Assembly (NCBI GenBank): GCA_021286965.1 | Contig: JAJTBK010000191.1 | Location: forward strand, 1 to 8,410 | Reading direction: 5' to 3' | DNA length: 8,410 bases | Origin: Comamonadaceae bacterium | Lineage (GTDB): Bacteria > Pseudomonadota > Gammaproteobacteria > Burkholderiales > Burkholderiaceae_C | In this document: positions 1-8,249 of the stretch, piece after piece | Position numbering within the stretch: position 1 is the stretch's first letter | Layout of the letters: every line of letters starts with the position of its first letter | Made by a program: the position numbers and the translations under genes | Notes under the pieces: generated by a model | Told to the model about the DNA's origin: nothing | What the model saw: the letters and a program-made list of their open reading frames with translations, nothing else | The model's database searches: none

Positions 1-1
1 T

Positions 2-685
2 GGCGTGCCCAAGACCATCGACAACGACCTGGACAAGACCTTCACCACCTTTGGTTTTGACACCGCCGTCTCGTTTGCCACCGAATGCATCGACCGCCTG
101 CACAGCACTGCCGAGAGCCACCAGCGCATCATGGTGGTGGAGGTCATGGGGCGCTATGCCGGCTGGATTGCGCTGCACGCCGGCATTGCCGGTGGCGCAC
201 ACGCCATCTTGCTGCCCGAGATCCCCTTCGACCTGGCTGGCGTGGTGGACAAAATCGCCAAGCGCGAGCGCCATGGCCGCGCCTATGCCATCGTCGTCGT
301 CGCCGAAGGCGCTTTCCCCCGCGATGGCACACGCGCCCTGGCGGCGCCGGCCGAGATCGGGCACGCCGAGCGCCTGGGGGGCATCGGCGAGCAGGTGGCG
401 CGGGCCCTGGCCGAGCGCACCGGCAAGGATGCGCGCAGCGTGGTGCTGGGCCACCTGCTGCGCGGCGGCTCGCCCACGGCGTTCGACCGCCTGGCGGCAT
501 TGCGCTTTGGCGCGGCGGCGGTGCGTGCGCTCGATGAAGGGCGCGCGGGTGTGATGGTGTCGCTGTCGTTCCCGAACGTTGATTACGTGCCCCTGGCCGA
601 GGTTGCCGGGCGCATGAAGGCCGTGCCGCTCGATGGCGATACGCTGCAGACGGCTCGCGACCTGGGAATTGCCCTGGGCGATTGA
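2..685 (+). CDS. 6-phosphofructokinase, C-terminal part (5' end outside window)
   Basis: Phosphorylates fructose 6-phosphate to fructose 1,6-bisphosphate in the cytoplasm; in PPi-dependent members the reaction is reversible. The visible 227 residues begin inside the catalytic core at GVPKTIDND. The aspartate of TIDND (codon 20-22) aligns with the catalytic base Asp127 of E. coli PfkA. SHQR and MGR (146-154) match the substrate-binding SHQR/MGR segment, and GHLLRGGSPTAFDR (449-490) carries the His and Arg that contact fructose 6-phosphate. The residue before TIDND is lysine (codon 11-13) where E. coli PfkA has Gly124. Lysine is typical of PPi-dependent enzymes but also occurs in a subset of ATP-dependent bacterial ones. 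The deciding GGDD/GGDG motif lies upstream of the window, so the phosphoryl donor is unresolved. The frame is open from base 2 to a TGA at 683-685. Family membership is near certain. Confidence 0.95.
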   Translation, partial: GVPKTIDNDLDKTFTTFGFDTAVSFATECIDRLHSTAESHQRIMVVEVMGRYAGWIALHAGIAGGAHAILLPEIPFDLAGVVDKIAKRERHGRAYAIVVVAEGAFPRDGTRALAAPAEIGHAERLGGIGEQVARALAERTGKDARSVVLGHLLRGGSPTAFDRLAALRFGAAAVRALDEGRAGVMVSLSFPNVDYVPLAEVAGRMKAVPLDGDTLQTARDLGIALGD

Positions 686-688
686 GGC

Positions 689-715
689 CAGCGCCGCCAC
701 GGGATGGCGGCGCTG
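689..715 (+). terminator. Strong hairpin after the phosphofructokinase gene
   Basis: A perfect 11-bp stem, CAGCGCCGCCA at 689-699 and TGGCGGCGCTG at 705-715, encloses a 5-nt loop and starts three bases after the stop codon. No T tract follows, so it is not a textbook intrinsic terminator. It may stabilise the 3' end or help Rho-dependent termination. Confidence 0.55.
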
Positions 716-722
716 CGTCAGC

Positions 723-749
723 TTGCCGCAAGCACCGCGTGAATAATTA
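723..749 (+). promoter_or_regulatory. Candidate prpE promoter
   Basis: The gap before prpE is abruptly AT-rich (about 741-765) in otherwise GC-rich DNA. A possible -35 TTGCCG (723-728) lies 15 bp upstream of a possible -10 TAATTA (744-749). The spacing is short and the match weak. The -35 lies in the 11-bp dyad CTTGCCGCAAG (722-732), which could be an operator. I recognise no specific regulator site. Confidence 0.3.
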
Positions 750-784
750 AAAATTCAATTACCGAGGTTTCAAGGAGACGCCCC

Positions 785-2695
<1,911 letters not shown>

Positions 2696-2699
2696 TTTG

Positions 2700-2757
2700 C
2701 TATTGAAACAAGAGCGTCAAGTGCTTTCTGCAAGCGCTTGGCGCCTGAAATTATCTA
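2700..2757. repeat. Palindromic intergenic element, copy 1 (possible bidirectional terminator)
   Basis: Lies between the convergent prpE and minus-strand gene ends. It has a hairpin of CAAGTGCTT (2718-2726) with AAGCGCTTG (2732-2740), 9 bp with one G-U pair and a 5-nt loop. The block GCAAGCGCTTGGCGCCT (2730-2746) recurs in inverted orientation at 7204-7219 with one base missing, and flanking bases also align. No long T tract is present, so its role as a terminator is uncertain. The last bases overlap the stop codon of the minus-strand gene. Confidence 0.6.
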
Positions 2758-3336
2758 AAATTTGCTGCGGTAATACAGCATCGGCCCGCCGGCGCGCGAG
2801 CGCAATAGCAGTTGCGAGTTGCCTTCGAGCTTGACGCCGACGGCGCCCACCTCCGGCAGCAGGCCGCCAAAGCGTGGCGCCGCCCATTGCACCTCCAGGC
2901 GTGCGCCATAGGGTGGGGCGTCGTTCGTCCAGATCAGGTTTTGTACGTCCGGCGTGCGGCTGGCGTAGGGCGCACGCGCCCAGGTGGAAACCTCCAGGCG
3001 CGTGCTGCCCGAGAGCTGCGAGCGCCAATGCACGCCCAGCGTGGGCTCCCAGGCGGTGTTGAGCTGCGGGTGTTGCGGCGCTGGCACGTCGCGCGTGCCG
3101 CTCACGCCCAGTGAAAAACCCAGATGGCTGCCGCCGCCTGCGGGCAGCCATTGCGTCACGTCCAGGCGCAGTGGCGCGGCTTGCGGCGCCTGGGGCAGGG
3201 CGAGGTCATCGCTGGAGACTTCGAGCCGCGCCGGCTCTTGGGCGCAGGCGCCAGCGCCGTACAGCAGAGCGTAGGCGGCGGCGCAGCGCAGCAGCCCTGC
3301 AAGGATGCGGTTGGGCACAGTGGCGGGCGTGGTCAT
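2755..3336 (-). CDS. Small exported, putative outer-membrane beta-barrel-like protein of unknown function
   Basis: I do not recognise a named family. The 193-residue product starts with a plausible signal peptide: Arg10, a hydrophobic core of about residues 11-30, and an Ala-Cys-Ala cleavage site after residue 32. A lipoprotein reading at Cys31 is possible, but the box lacks the usual leucine. The mature part is rich in alternating polar/hydrophobic strands (LRLDVTQWL, THLGFSLGV-like, TRLEVSTWA, ARLEVQWAA) and ends in MLYYRSKF. A terminal phenylalanine on an aromatic strand is the classic C-terminal signal of outer-membrane proteins. At this size it would be a small barrel of roughly 8 strands or fewer. 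ATG at 3336 has AGGGGGA about 8 nt upstream on the minus strand. It is divergent from the TonB receptor gene and shares its promoter region, so a link to the uptake system is possible but unproven. Strong coding character and an intact frame support a real gene. Confidence 0.72.
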   Translation of the reverse strand: MTTPATVPNRILAGLLRCAAAYALLYGAGACAQEPARLEVSSDDLALPQAPQAAPLRLDVTQWLPAGGGSHLGFSLGVSGTRDVPAPQHPQLNTAWEPTLGVHWRSQLSGSTRLEVSTWARAPYASRTPDVQNLIWTNDAPPYGARLEVQWAAPRFGGLLPEVGAVGVKLEGNSQLLLRSRAGGPMLYYRSKF

Positions 3337-3565
3337 GGCGGCGTCCCCCTGGCGGGCCGGGGTGCAAACCGTCCCCGGCTGCTGCCAGTGTGCCCCTGCA
3401 CGCGGGCGGGTGCAAGGCTGATCCAGGTCAGGGCGGGGGCAGATATTTCAGGGAAAACCAGGATTTCGGCGCTATATTGCGCGCCAAGTTGGCGTGTCGC
3501 CCCCGGGCGGCCCTTTTTTTGCCATGCGCTATTCCATTTTTGAATAACGAAGGAAGAGAGAACAT
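3337..3565. promoter_or_regulatory. Divergent intergenic region with TonB-receptor promoter and leader
   Basis: A 229-bp region between divergent genes. From left to right: a 7-bp inverted repeat GCCGGGG/CCCCGGC (3356-3362 and 3373-3379, 10-nt loop) in the leader of the minus-strand gene; a lower-GC stretch at 3441-3466; a possible -10 TATATT (3473-3478) with no convincing -35; a 25-bp dyad over it; and a T7 run at 3514-3520. The receptor gene has an AAGGA Shine-Dalgarno (3550-3554). I found no Fur box of the GATAATGAT type and no complete riboswitch consensus. Confidence 0.55.
3470..3494. promoter_or_regulatory. 25-bp imperfect dyad over the putative -10 box, candidate operator
   Basis: The two 10-bp arms, CGCTATATTG and CAAGTTGGCG, match each other as inverted repeats at 7 of 10 positions (CGC-A--TTG), separated by 5 bp. 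The left arm contains TATATT, the likely -10, so a protein bound here would repress. CGCTATAT resembles a half-site of the molybdate regulator ModE (CG-TATAT type), but the right arm does not, so a ModE site is only a suggestion. Confidence 0.3.
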
Positions 3566-5584
3566 ATGCAGAACCTGCTCAAACCCGTGGCCCAGGCGGC
3601 TGCCGCCCTGGTGCTGGGGTTGACGGCGGCGGCGGCGTTGGCTGCCGATGGCGTGTTTGAACTGGGCACGGTCACCGTCAGCGGTGCCCGGGCAGTGCCC
3701 GGGGGCGAGGAGGCCGACGAGGCGCGCCTGACGCAGCAGCAGATCCGCCAGGACAAGGGCGACACCGTCGGCCAGGCGGTGGCGGTGCTGCCGGGCGTGG
3801 CGCTGTCGCGCACCAGCCGCAACGAGGACGTGGTCTATGTGCGCGGCTTTGATGCCCGCCAGGTGCCGGTGTTCGTCGATGGCGTGCCGCTGTACGTGCC
3901 CTACGATGGCTACGTGGACTATGCGCGCTTTACCACCTTCGATCTGGCCGAGATCCGCGTTGCCAAGGCCGGGGCCTCACTGCTGTACGGGCCCAACACC
4001 CTGGGCGGGGCCATCAACCTCGTCACGCGCAAGCCCGAGCGGGCGTTCGAGGGTGACGTGCGCCTGGGGTTTGCCTCGGGCGCCGAGCGCCAGGCGGCCG
4101 TCAACCTGGGCAGCAAGCAAGACCTGTGGTACGCGCAGCTGGGGCTGTCGGCGCTCGATGCCGATAGTTTTCCGCTGCCTGGCGGCTTCAAGGACTACAA
4201 GGCCAAGCCCACCGATACCGGCAGCAGCCGCGAGAACGCCTACAGCAACGACAGGCGCCTGTCGCTCAAGCTCGGCCTGACGCCCAACGCCAGCGACGAA
4301 TACGCCCTGGGCTACGTGCGCCAGGAGGGCGAAAAAGGCAACCCGGTGTACACCGGCCAGTCGAGCAGCGGCGTGCGCTACTGGCAGTGGCCGTACTGTG
4401 ACAAGGACAGCCTGTACTTCATCAGCAGCACGCGCCTGGGGCAGGACAACGTCCTCAAGGCGCGCGTGTTCCACGACCGCTACAGCAACCGCCTCGAAGC
4501 CTTTGCCGACGCCGGCTACGCCAAGAGCCTGGTCAACGCCAACTTCCCCAGCGTGTACGACGATAGCTCCACCGGCGCGACGCTGGAATGGGCCAACGTC
4601 GCCCTGGCCGGCCATGAGCTGCGCCTGGCCTTGTCGTACAAAGAAGACAAGCACCAGGACAGCAACCCGGCGGATTCAAAAATCGCGCCGAAAAACTACC
4701 GCGACGTCACCACCTCCATTGCCGCTGAAGACCAAATCACCCTCGGCACCGACTGGCGCCTGCGCCTGGGCTTGTCGCACGACCGGCGCGACGCCAAAGA
4801 GGTCTACCAATGGCCCACCGGTGCCACCAGCGCCACCAATGGCGTGGCCGAGCTGGTGCGCAGCCTGGGCGGCGCCGGCAACGAAGCCTACGCCGTGGCG
4901 GCGCACAAAACGCGCTTTCCCACCATCAAGGATCGCTACTCCGCCCGCATGGGCGCGGCCCTGCCCAATCCCGACCTGAAGCCCGAGAGCGCCAACCACC
5001 TGGAGCTGGGCCTGCGCGGCGCCCCCTGGGCTGGCGCCAGCGGCCAGGCCGCGCTGTTCTACAGCCGCATCACCGACCTGATGCAAAGCGTGTACGTGGC
5101 CGCGCCGCTGAACACCTGCGGCCAGGGCAGCCGCCAATGCGCGCAGATGCAAAACGTTGGCAAGGCGCGCCACATGGGGCTGGAGCTGGCGCTGCAGCAG
5201 CAGCTCGTTCGGGGCCTGAGCGCCAGCGCTGCCTACACCTACCTGGCGCGGCGCAACCTCAGCGACGAGGCCGTGCTGCTCACCGACACCCCGCGCCAGC
5301 GCCTGTTTGCAGCGCTGCAGTGGGCGCCCAGCGACGCCTGGGAGTTGCGCGCCACGCTCGAAGCCGAGCAGGGCCGGCGCGTGGCCTTTGCCGACGGCAA
5401 AAACAACACCTGGCGCGACCTGGCTGGTTTCGGCGTTGTCGGGCTCAAGGCCACCTACCGGCCACGCAAGGATTTCGCCCTCGATCTGGGCGTGCACAAC
5501 CTGGGAGACAAATGGTATGAACTCGCCGAAGGCTACCCCATGCCCGGACGTGTCTGGTTCGTCCAGGGCAGCTACCGCTTCTGA
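3566..5584 (+). CDS. TonB-dependent outer-membrane receptor
   Basis: A gated 22-strand barrel that imports a scarce ligand through the outer membrane using TonB/ExbBD energy. The 672 residues comprise a signal peptide (cleavage near ALA-A, residues 24-27), a TonB-box-like LGTVTVSG (33-40), a plug domain of about residues 50-155 with the signatures VLPGVALSRTS, VYVRGFDARQVPVFVDGVPL and GASLLYGPNTLGGAINLVTRKP, then the barrel with the C-terminal strand WFVQGSYRF ending in Phe. Cys518 and Cys525 (CGQGSRQC) could form a disulfide in an extracellular loop; Cys278 stands alone in YWQWPYCDK. ATG at 3566 has AAGGA at 3550-3554. It heads an operon with DUF2478, a binding protein and a permease, so the ligand should be theirs too. 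The plug does not reveal it: siderophore, cobalamin or oxyanion/metal chelate all remain open. Confidence 0.93.
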   Translation: MQNLLKPVAQAAAALVLGLTAAAALAADGVFELGTVTVSGARAVPGGEEADEARLTQQQIRQDKGDTVGQAVAVLPGVALSRTSRNEDVVYVRGFDARQVPVFVDGVPLYVPYDGYVDYARFTTFDLAEIRVAKAGASLLYGPNTLGGAINLVTRKPERAFEGDVRLGFASGAERQAAVNLGSKQDLWYAQLGLSALDADSFPLPGGFKDYKAKPTDTGSSRENAYSNDRRLSLKLGLTPNASDEYALGYVRQEGEKGNPVYTGQSSSGVRYWQWPYCDKDSLYFISSTRLGQDNVLKARVFHDRYSNRLEAFADAGYAKSLVNANFPSVYDDSSTGATLEWANVALAGHELRLALSYKEDKHQDSNPADSKIAPKNYRDVTTSIAAEDQITLGTDWRLRLGLSHDRRDAKEVYQWPTGATSATNGVAELVRSLGGAGNEAYAVAAHKTRFPTIKDRYSARMGAALPNPDLKPESANHLELGLRGAPWAGASGQAALFYSRITDLMQSVYVAAPLNTCGQGSRQCAQMQNVGKARHMGLELALQQQLVRGLSASAAYTYLARRNLSDEAVLLTDTPRQRLFAALQWAPSDAWELRATLEAEQGRRVAFADGKNNTWRDLAGFGVVGLKATYRPRKDFALDLGVHNLGDKWYELAEGYPMPGRVWFVQGSYRF

Positions 5585-5594
5585 GGCCCCGGCC

Positions 5595-6122
5595 TTGTAT
5601 TGGGCAGCCGTGATCTACGGCGACGATGACCCGCACGGCGTCGCCGCTGACGCCCTGGTGGCCCAGTGCTGCGCGCGCCTGCAGCGCCAGGGCTGGCGCG
5701 TTGCCGGCCTGCTGCAAGAGCGTGCGCCGCGCCCCGGCGGCGGCAAGCCCGCCATGCTGCTGCACGACCTGGGCAGCGGCACACGCATTTGCATCTCGCA
5801 AGACCTGGGGCCGCATTCGCACGCCTGCAGCCTGAACCCGGCAGCGTTGGCCCAGGCCAGCGCCGTGCTGCGCCAGGCCCTGCACGAAGGCGCGGATGTG
5901 GTACTGACGAACCGTTTTGGCGAGCAGGAAGCCTGTGGCGCCGGCTTTGTTGCCGAACTGGTGGCGCTGGCGCAGGCGGGCGTGGCGGTGCTCACCGTCG
6001 CGGCGCAGCGCCATGCGCCAGCCTGGCAGCGCTTCACCGGCGGCGTCGGGCTTGAACTGGCGCCCACGCCGGCGGCGCTCGATGGCTGGTGCGCGCAGCT
6101 GTTGCCCCGGGAGCGGGCCTGA
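5595..6122 (+). CDS. DUF2478 family protein (molybdenum-transport-associated family)
   Basis: A cytoplasmic protein of unknown biochemical role. It has no signal peptide, membrane segment or visible Walker A. I recognise the DUF2478 pattern: an opening strand AAVIYGDDD; GWRVAGLLQ; then ISQDLGPHSHAC (residues 67-78) followed by L-P--L; ADVVLTNRFGEQEACGAGF (about 101-118, where most members have NKFGK); and a C-terminal W-RF-GG...L segment ending near GWC. I recall the family as encoded beside molybdate transporters, which is the only functional hint. The start is uncertain. TTG at 5595 is chosen because GAGG (5583-5586) lies 8 nt upstream and it keeps the first strand intact (175 residues). 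GTG at 5610 would clip that strand. ATG at 5517, with GGGAG at 5503-5507, would overlap the receptor gene by 68 bp and add a non-family N-terminus. The stop overlaps the next ATG. Confidence 0.82.
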   Translation: MYWAAVIYGDDDPHGVAADALVAQCCARLQRQGWRVAGLLQERAPRPGGGKPAMLLHDLGSGTRICISQDLGPHSHACSLNPAALAQASAVLRQALHEGADVVLTNRFGEQEACGAGFVAELVALAQAGVAVLTVAAQRHAPAWQRFTGGVGLELAPTPAALDGWCAQLLPRERA

Positions 6123-7177
6123 TGCGCCGGCGTGCGTGGCTGCAGGCTGCCGGGGCGCTGGCCTGCTCCGGGCTGTGGGATGGGGCCCGGGCACAGGCCG
6201 CAGGCGAGGACGGCGTCGTCGTCGGCCGCTTTGGTTCGCCGCCGGCGCCGCAGCAGGTGCGCCGGGTGTTTGCCGCCGGGCCGCCAGCGGCGGTGCTGGT
6301 GGCGGCGCTGGCGCCCGAGAAACTCCTGGGCTGGCCCTGGCCCCTGAGCGACGCCGCGCGCGCCTGGCTGGGCGAGCCGCTGCGCAGCCTGCCGCACACC
6401 GGGCGTCTGGCCGGGCGTGGCAGCACCGTGCCGCTGGAGTCGCTGCTGCAGTGGCAGCCCGACCTGATCGTGGATGCCGGCACGGCCGATGCGAGCTACC
6501 TCTCGACCATGCGCCGCACCAGCGAGCAGACCGGCCTGCCGACGCTGCTGATCCAGGGCCGCATCGCCGAGCATGGCGCGCAGTTGCGCGCAGTGGGGCG
6601 CTTGCTGGGCGTGGCCGAACGCGGTGCCGCGCTGGCGGCGCAGGCCGACGCCGCCGTCGCCCTGGCCGAGGCCGTGCGCGCCAGCGTGCCGCTGGCACGG
6701 CGCCCGCGCGTGTACTACGGGCGTGGCAGCGACGGCCTGGAGACCGGGCTGGCCGGCGCCATCAACCTGGAATTGCTGGAGTTTTGCGCCGGGCGCAACG
6801 TGGCCGCGCAGGCCGGCAGCGGCTCTCTCACGCGCGTGTCGCTGGAGCAGGTGCTGGCCTGGGATCCGGAGGTGATCGTCACCCAGGATGCAGCATTTGC
6901 GCGTCGCGCCCTTGCCGACCCGCTGTGGCGCAGCATCAGCGCCGTGCGCCAGCGGCGCGTGCACTGCGCGCCGGTGCTGCCTTTTGGCTGGCTCGACGGC
7001 CCGCCGGGCGTGAACCGCCTGCTCGGCCTGCGCTGGCTGCTGCAGCGCCTGCACCCGGGCCACCCGGCGCTGGCGGCGCTGCCCCCCTGGCCGCAGGCCC
7101 TGGCGCAGTTCTATCGCAGCTTCTACTGCCTGGAGCAGCCCCCGGCGCCGTGGCCGAGCCTGCTGGCCGAAGATTGA
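6122..7177 (+). CDS. Periplasmic substrate-binding protein of a FecB/BtuF/MolA-type ABC importer
   Basis: Binds the imported ligand in the periplasm and delivers it to the permease. The 351 residues begin MRRRAWLQAAGALA, a twin-arginine-like signal (RR-A-W-L) with cleavage near ARA-QA. The mature protein has the two-lobe TroA/FecB-type pattern: VLVAALAPEKLLGWPW, then LLQWQPDLIVDAG, a long central helix region (about residues 150-190), VSLEQVLAWDPEVIVTQD, and the C-terminal GWLDGPPGVNRLLGLRWLL (about 290-308), typical of class II importers of iron chelates, cobalamin and molybdate/tungstate (the MolA type). ATG at 6122 overlaps the DUF2478 stop as TGATG, with GGGAG at 6109-6113. An ATG-less in-frame extension upstream (GTG-type start at 6089) is unlikely because it would bury the signal peptide. 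The ligand cannot be read from sequence alone. Confidence 0.88.
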   Translation: MRRRAWLQAAGALACSGLWDGARAQAAGEDGVVVGRFGSPPAPQQVRRVFAAGPPAAVLVAALAPEKLLGWPWPLSDAARAWLGEPLRSLPHTGRLAGRGSTVPLESLLQWQPDLIVDAGTADASYLSTMRRTSEQTGLPTLLIQGRIAEHGAQLRAVGRLLGVAERGAALAAQADAAVALAEAVRASVPLARRPRVYYGRGSDGLETGLAGAINLELLEFCAGRNVAAQAGSGSLTRVSLEQVLAWDPEVIVTQDAAFARRALADPLWRSISAVRQRRVHCAPVLPFGWLDGPPGVNRLLGLRWLLQRLHPGHPALAALPPWPQALAQFYRSFYCLEQPPAPWPSLLAED

Positions 7178-7181
7178 TGCC

Positions 7182-8249
7182 ATGCCCGTTTTGGAACCAA
7201 ACAAGGCGCCAGCGCTTGCCAGTCAAGCGCTAGCAGCTCCTGAAATGATAGTGGATGGTGGCCGTTGGCTGCTGGCCTTGGGCGCCCTGGCGTTGATGCT
7301 GCTGTGGGCCTTCGGCGCCGGCAAGTTCCAGGTGGCGCCGCCCGAGCTGCTGCGCGCGCTGGCGGTGCGGCTGTGGGGGGCCGAGTTGGACGTCAGCCCC
7401 GCCGTGCAGACCGTGCTCTGGCAGATCCGCCTGCCGCGCGTGCTCGCCGGCCTGCTGGTGGGCGCGGCGCTGGCGGCGGCCGGGGCGGCGTACCAGGGCA
7501 TGTTCCGCAACCCGCTGGTGTCGCCCGACATCCTGGGCGTTTCCGCCGGCGCCGGCCTGGGCGCGGTGCTGGGCATTTACCTTGGCCAGCCCATGGCCGT
7601 GGTGCAGGCACTGGCCTTTGGCGGTGGCCTGCTGGCGGTGGCGGCGGTGCTGGGCATTGCGGCCCTGGTCCGCCGGCACGACCCGGTGCTGGTGCTGGTG
7701 CTGGCTGGGGTGGCCGTGGGGGCGCTGCTGGGGGCCGGGATTTCGTTACTCAAAATTTTGGCCGACCCCAACACCCAGCTGCCCAGCATCACCTTCTGGC
7801 TGCTCGGCGGGCTCAGTGCCGTCACCGCAGCCGACCTGGCGGCCACGGCACCGGCGCTGCTCGCCGGCCTGGTGCCGCTGGCGCTGCTGCGCTGGCGCAT
7901 CAATTTGTTGGGTTTGCCCGACGACGAGGCGCAGGCGCTGGGCGTGCGTGTGGCGCGCCTGCGCCTGGTGCTGGTGCTGGCGGCCACGCTGGCGACGGCG
8001 GCGGCCGTCTCGCTCACCGGCATCATCGGCTGGGTGGGGCTGGTGGTGCCGCATGTGGCGCGCCTGTGGGTGGGGCCGCAGTTTGGGCGCCTGCTGCCGG
8101 CGGCGCTGCTGCTGGGGGGCGGTTTTCTCGTGGCCGCCGATACGCTGGCGCGCACGGTGGCGCCCATCGAGCTGCCGCTGGGCCTGGTCACGGCCCTGGT
8201 GGGGGCGCCGTTTTTTCTCTGGGTGCTGGCGCGCCCGGGGCATGAATGA
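7182..8249 (+). CDS. FecCD-family ABC transporter permease
   Basis: Inner-membrane channel of the importer, expected to be a homodimer with about 10 helices per subunit. The 355 residues show the family hallmarks: LPRVLAGLLVGAALAAAGAAYQGMFRNPL then SPDILGVSAGAGLGA (about residues 85-128), GWVGLVVPHVARL (about 284-296), and the closing LARTVAPIELPLG and LVGAPFFLWVLAR. Length is normal for FecC/FecD/BtuC (about 330-350). ATG at 7182 is 4 nt after the previous stop but has only a weak ribosome site. An in-frame ATG at 7245 (residue 22) would also retain all helices but has no good ribosome site. Residues 8-23 are encoded by a palindromic repeat element and look non-native (APALASQALAAPE). The stop overlaps the next start (ATGATGA). 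BtuC, FecD and MolB-type permeases are not distinguishable here. Confidence 0.92.
   Translation: MPVLEPNKAPALASQALAAPEMIVDGGRWLLALGALALMLLWAFGAGKFQVAPPELLRALAVRLWGAELDVSPAVQTVLWQIRLPRVLAGLLVGAALAAAGAAYQGMFRNPLVSPDILGVSAGAGLGAVLGIYLGQPMAVVQALAFGGGLLAVAAVLGIAALVRRHDPVLVLVLAGVAVGALLGAGISLLKILADPNTQLPSITFWLLGGLSAVTAADLAATAPALLAGLVPLALLRWRINLLGLPDDEAQALGVRVARLRLVLVLAATLATAAAVSLTGIIGWVGLVVPHVARLWVGPQFGRLLPAALLLGGGFLVAADTLARTVAPIELPLGLVTALVGAPFFLWVLARPGHE
7201..7252. repeat. Palindromic element, copy 2, inside the permease 5' coding end
   Basis: AGCGCTTG (7211-7218) and CAAGCGCT (7224-7231) form a perfect 8-bp stem with a 5-nt loop. AGGCGCC-AGCGCTTGC (7204-7219) is the inverse of 2730-2746 minus one base, and the flanking GCTCCTG...ATAG also aligns with copy 1. 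The element reads through in frame and supplies permease residues of about 8-23. Confidence 0.62.

Noticed and set aside
2812..3114. Plus-strand open frames within the minus-strand exported protein gene
   Set aside because: They lack ribosome sites and family resemblance; the minus-strand frame has a signal peptide and an outer-membrane C-terminus.
3356..3440. Cobalamin-riboswitch-like pieces (GGTGCAAACC, then GCCAGTGTG) upstream of the TonB receptor
   Set aside because: The conserved B12 box (GCCAGGAGACCTGCC type) is absent, the ACTGT core is not matched, and the order of paired elements does not fit. The resemblance is partial and likely chance in GC-rich DNA.
5615..7204. 529-codon minus-strand open frame opposite the DUF2478 and binding-protein genes
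   Set aside because: The translation is repetitive Arg/Gln/Ala/Gly/His without any domain, while the + strand frames encode recognisable families with ordered starts and stops.
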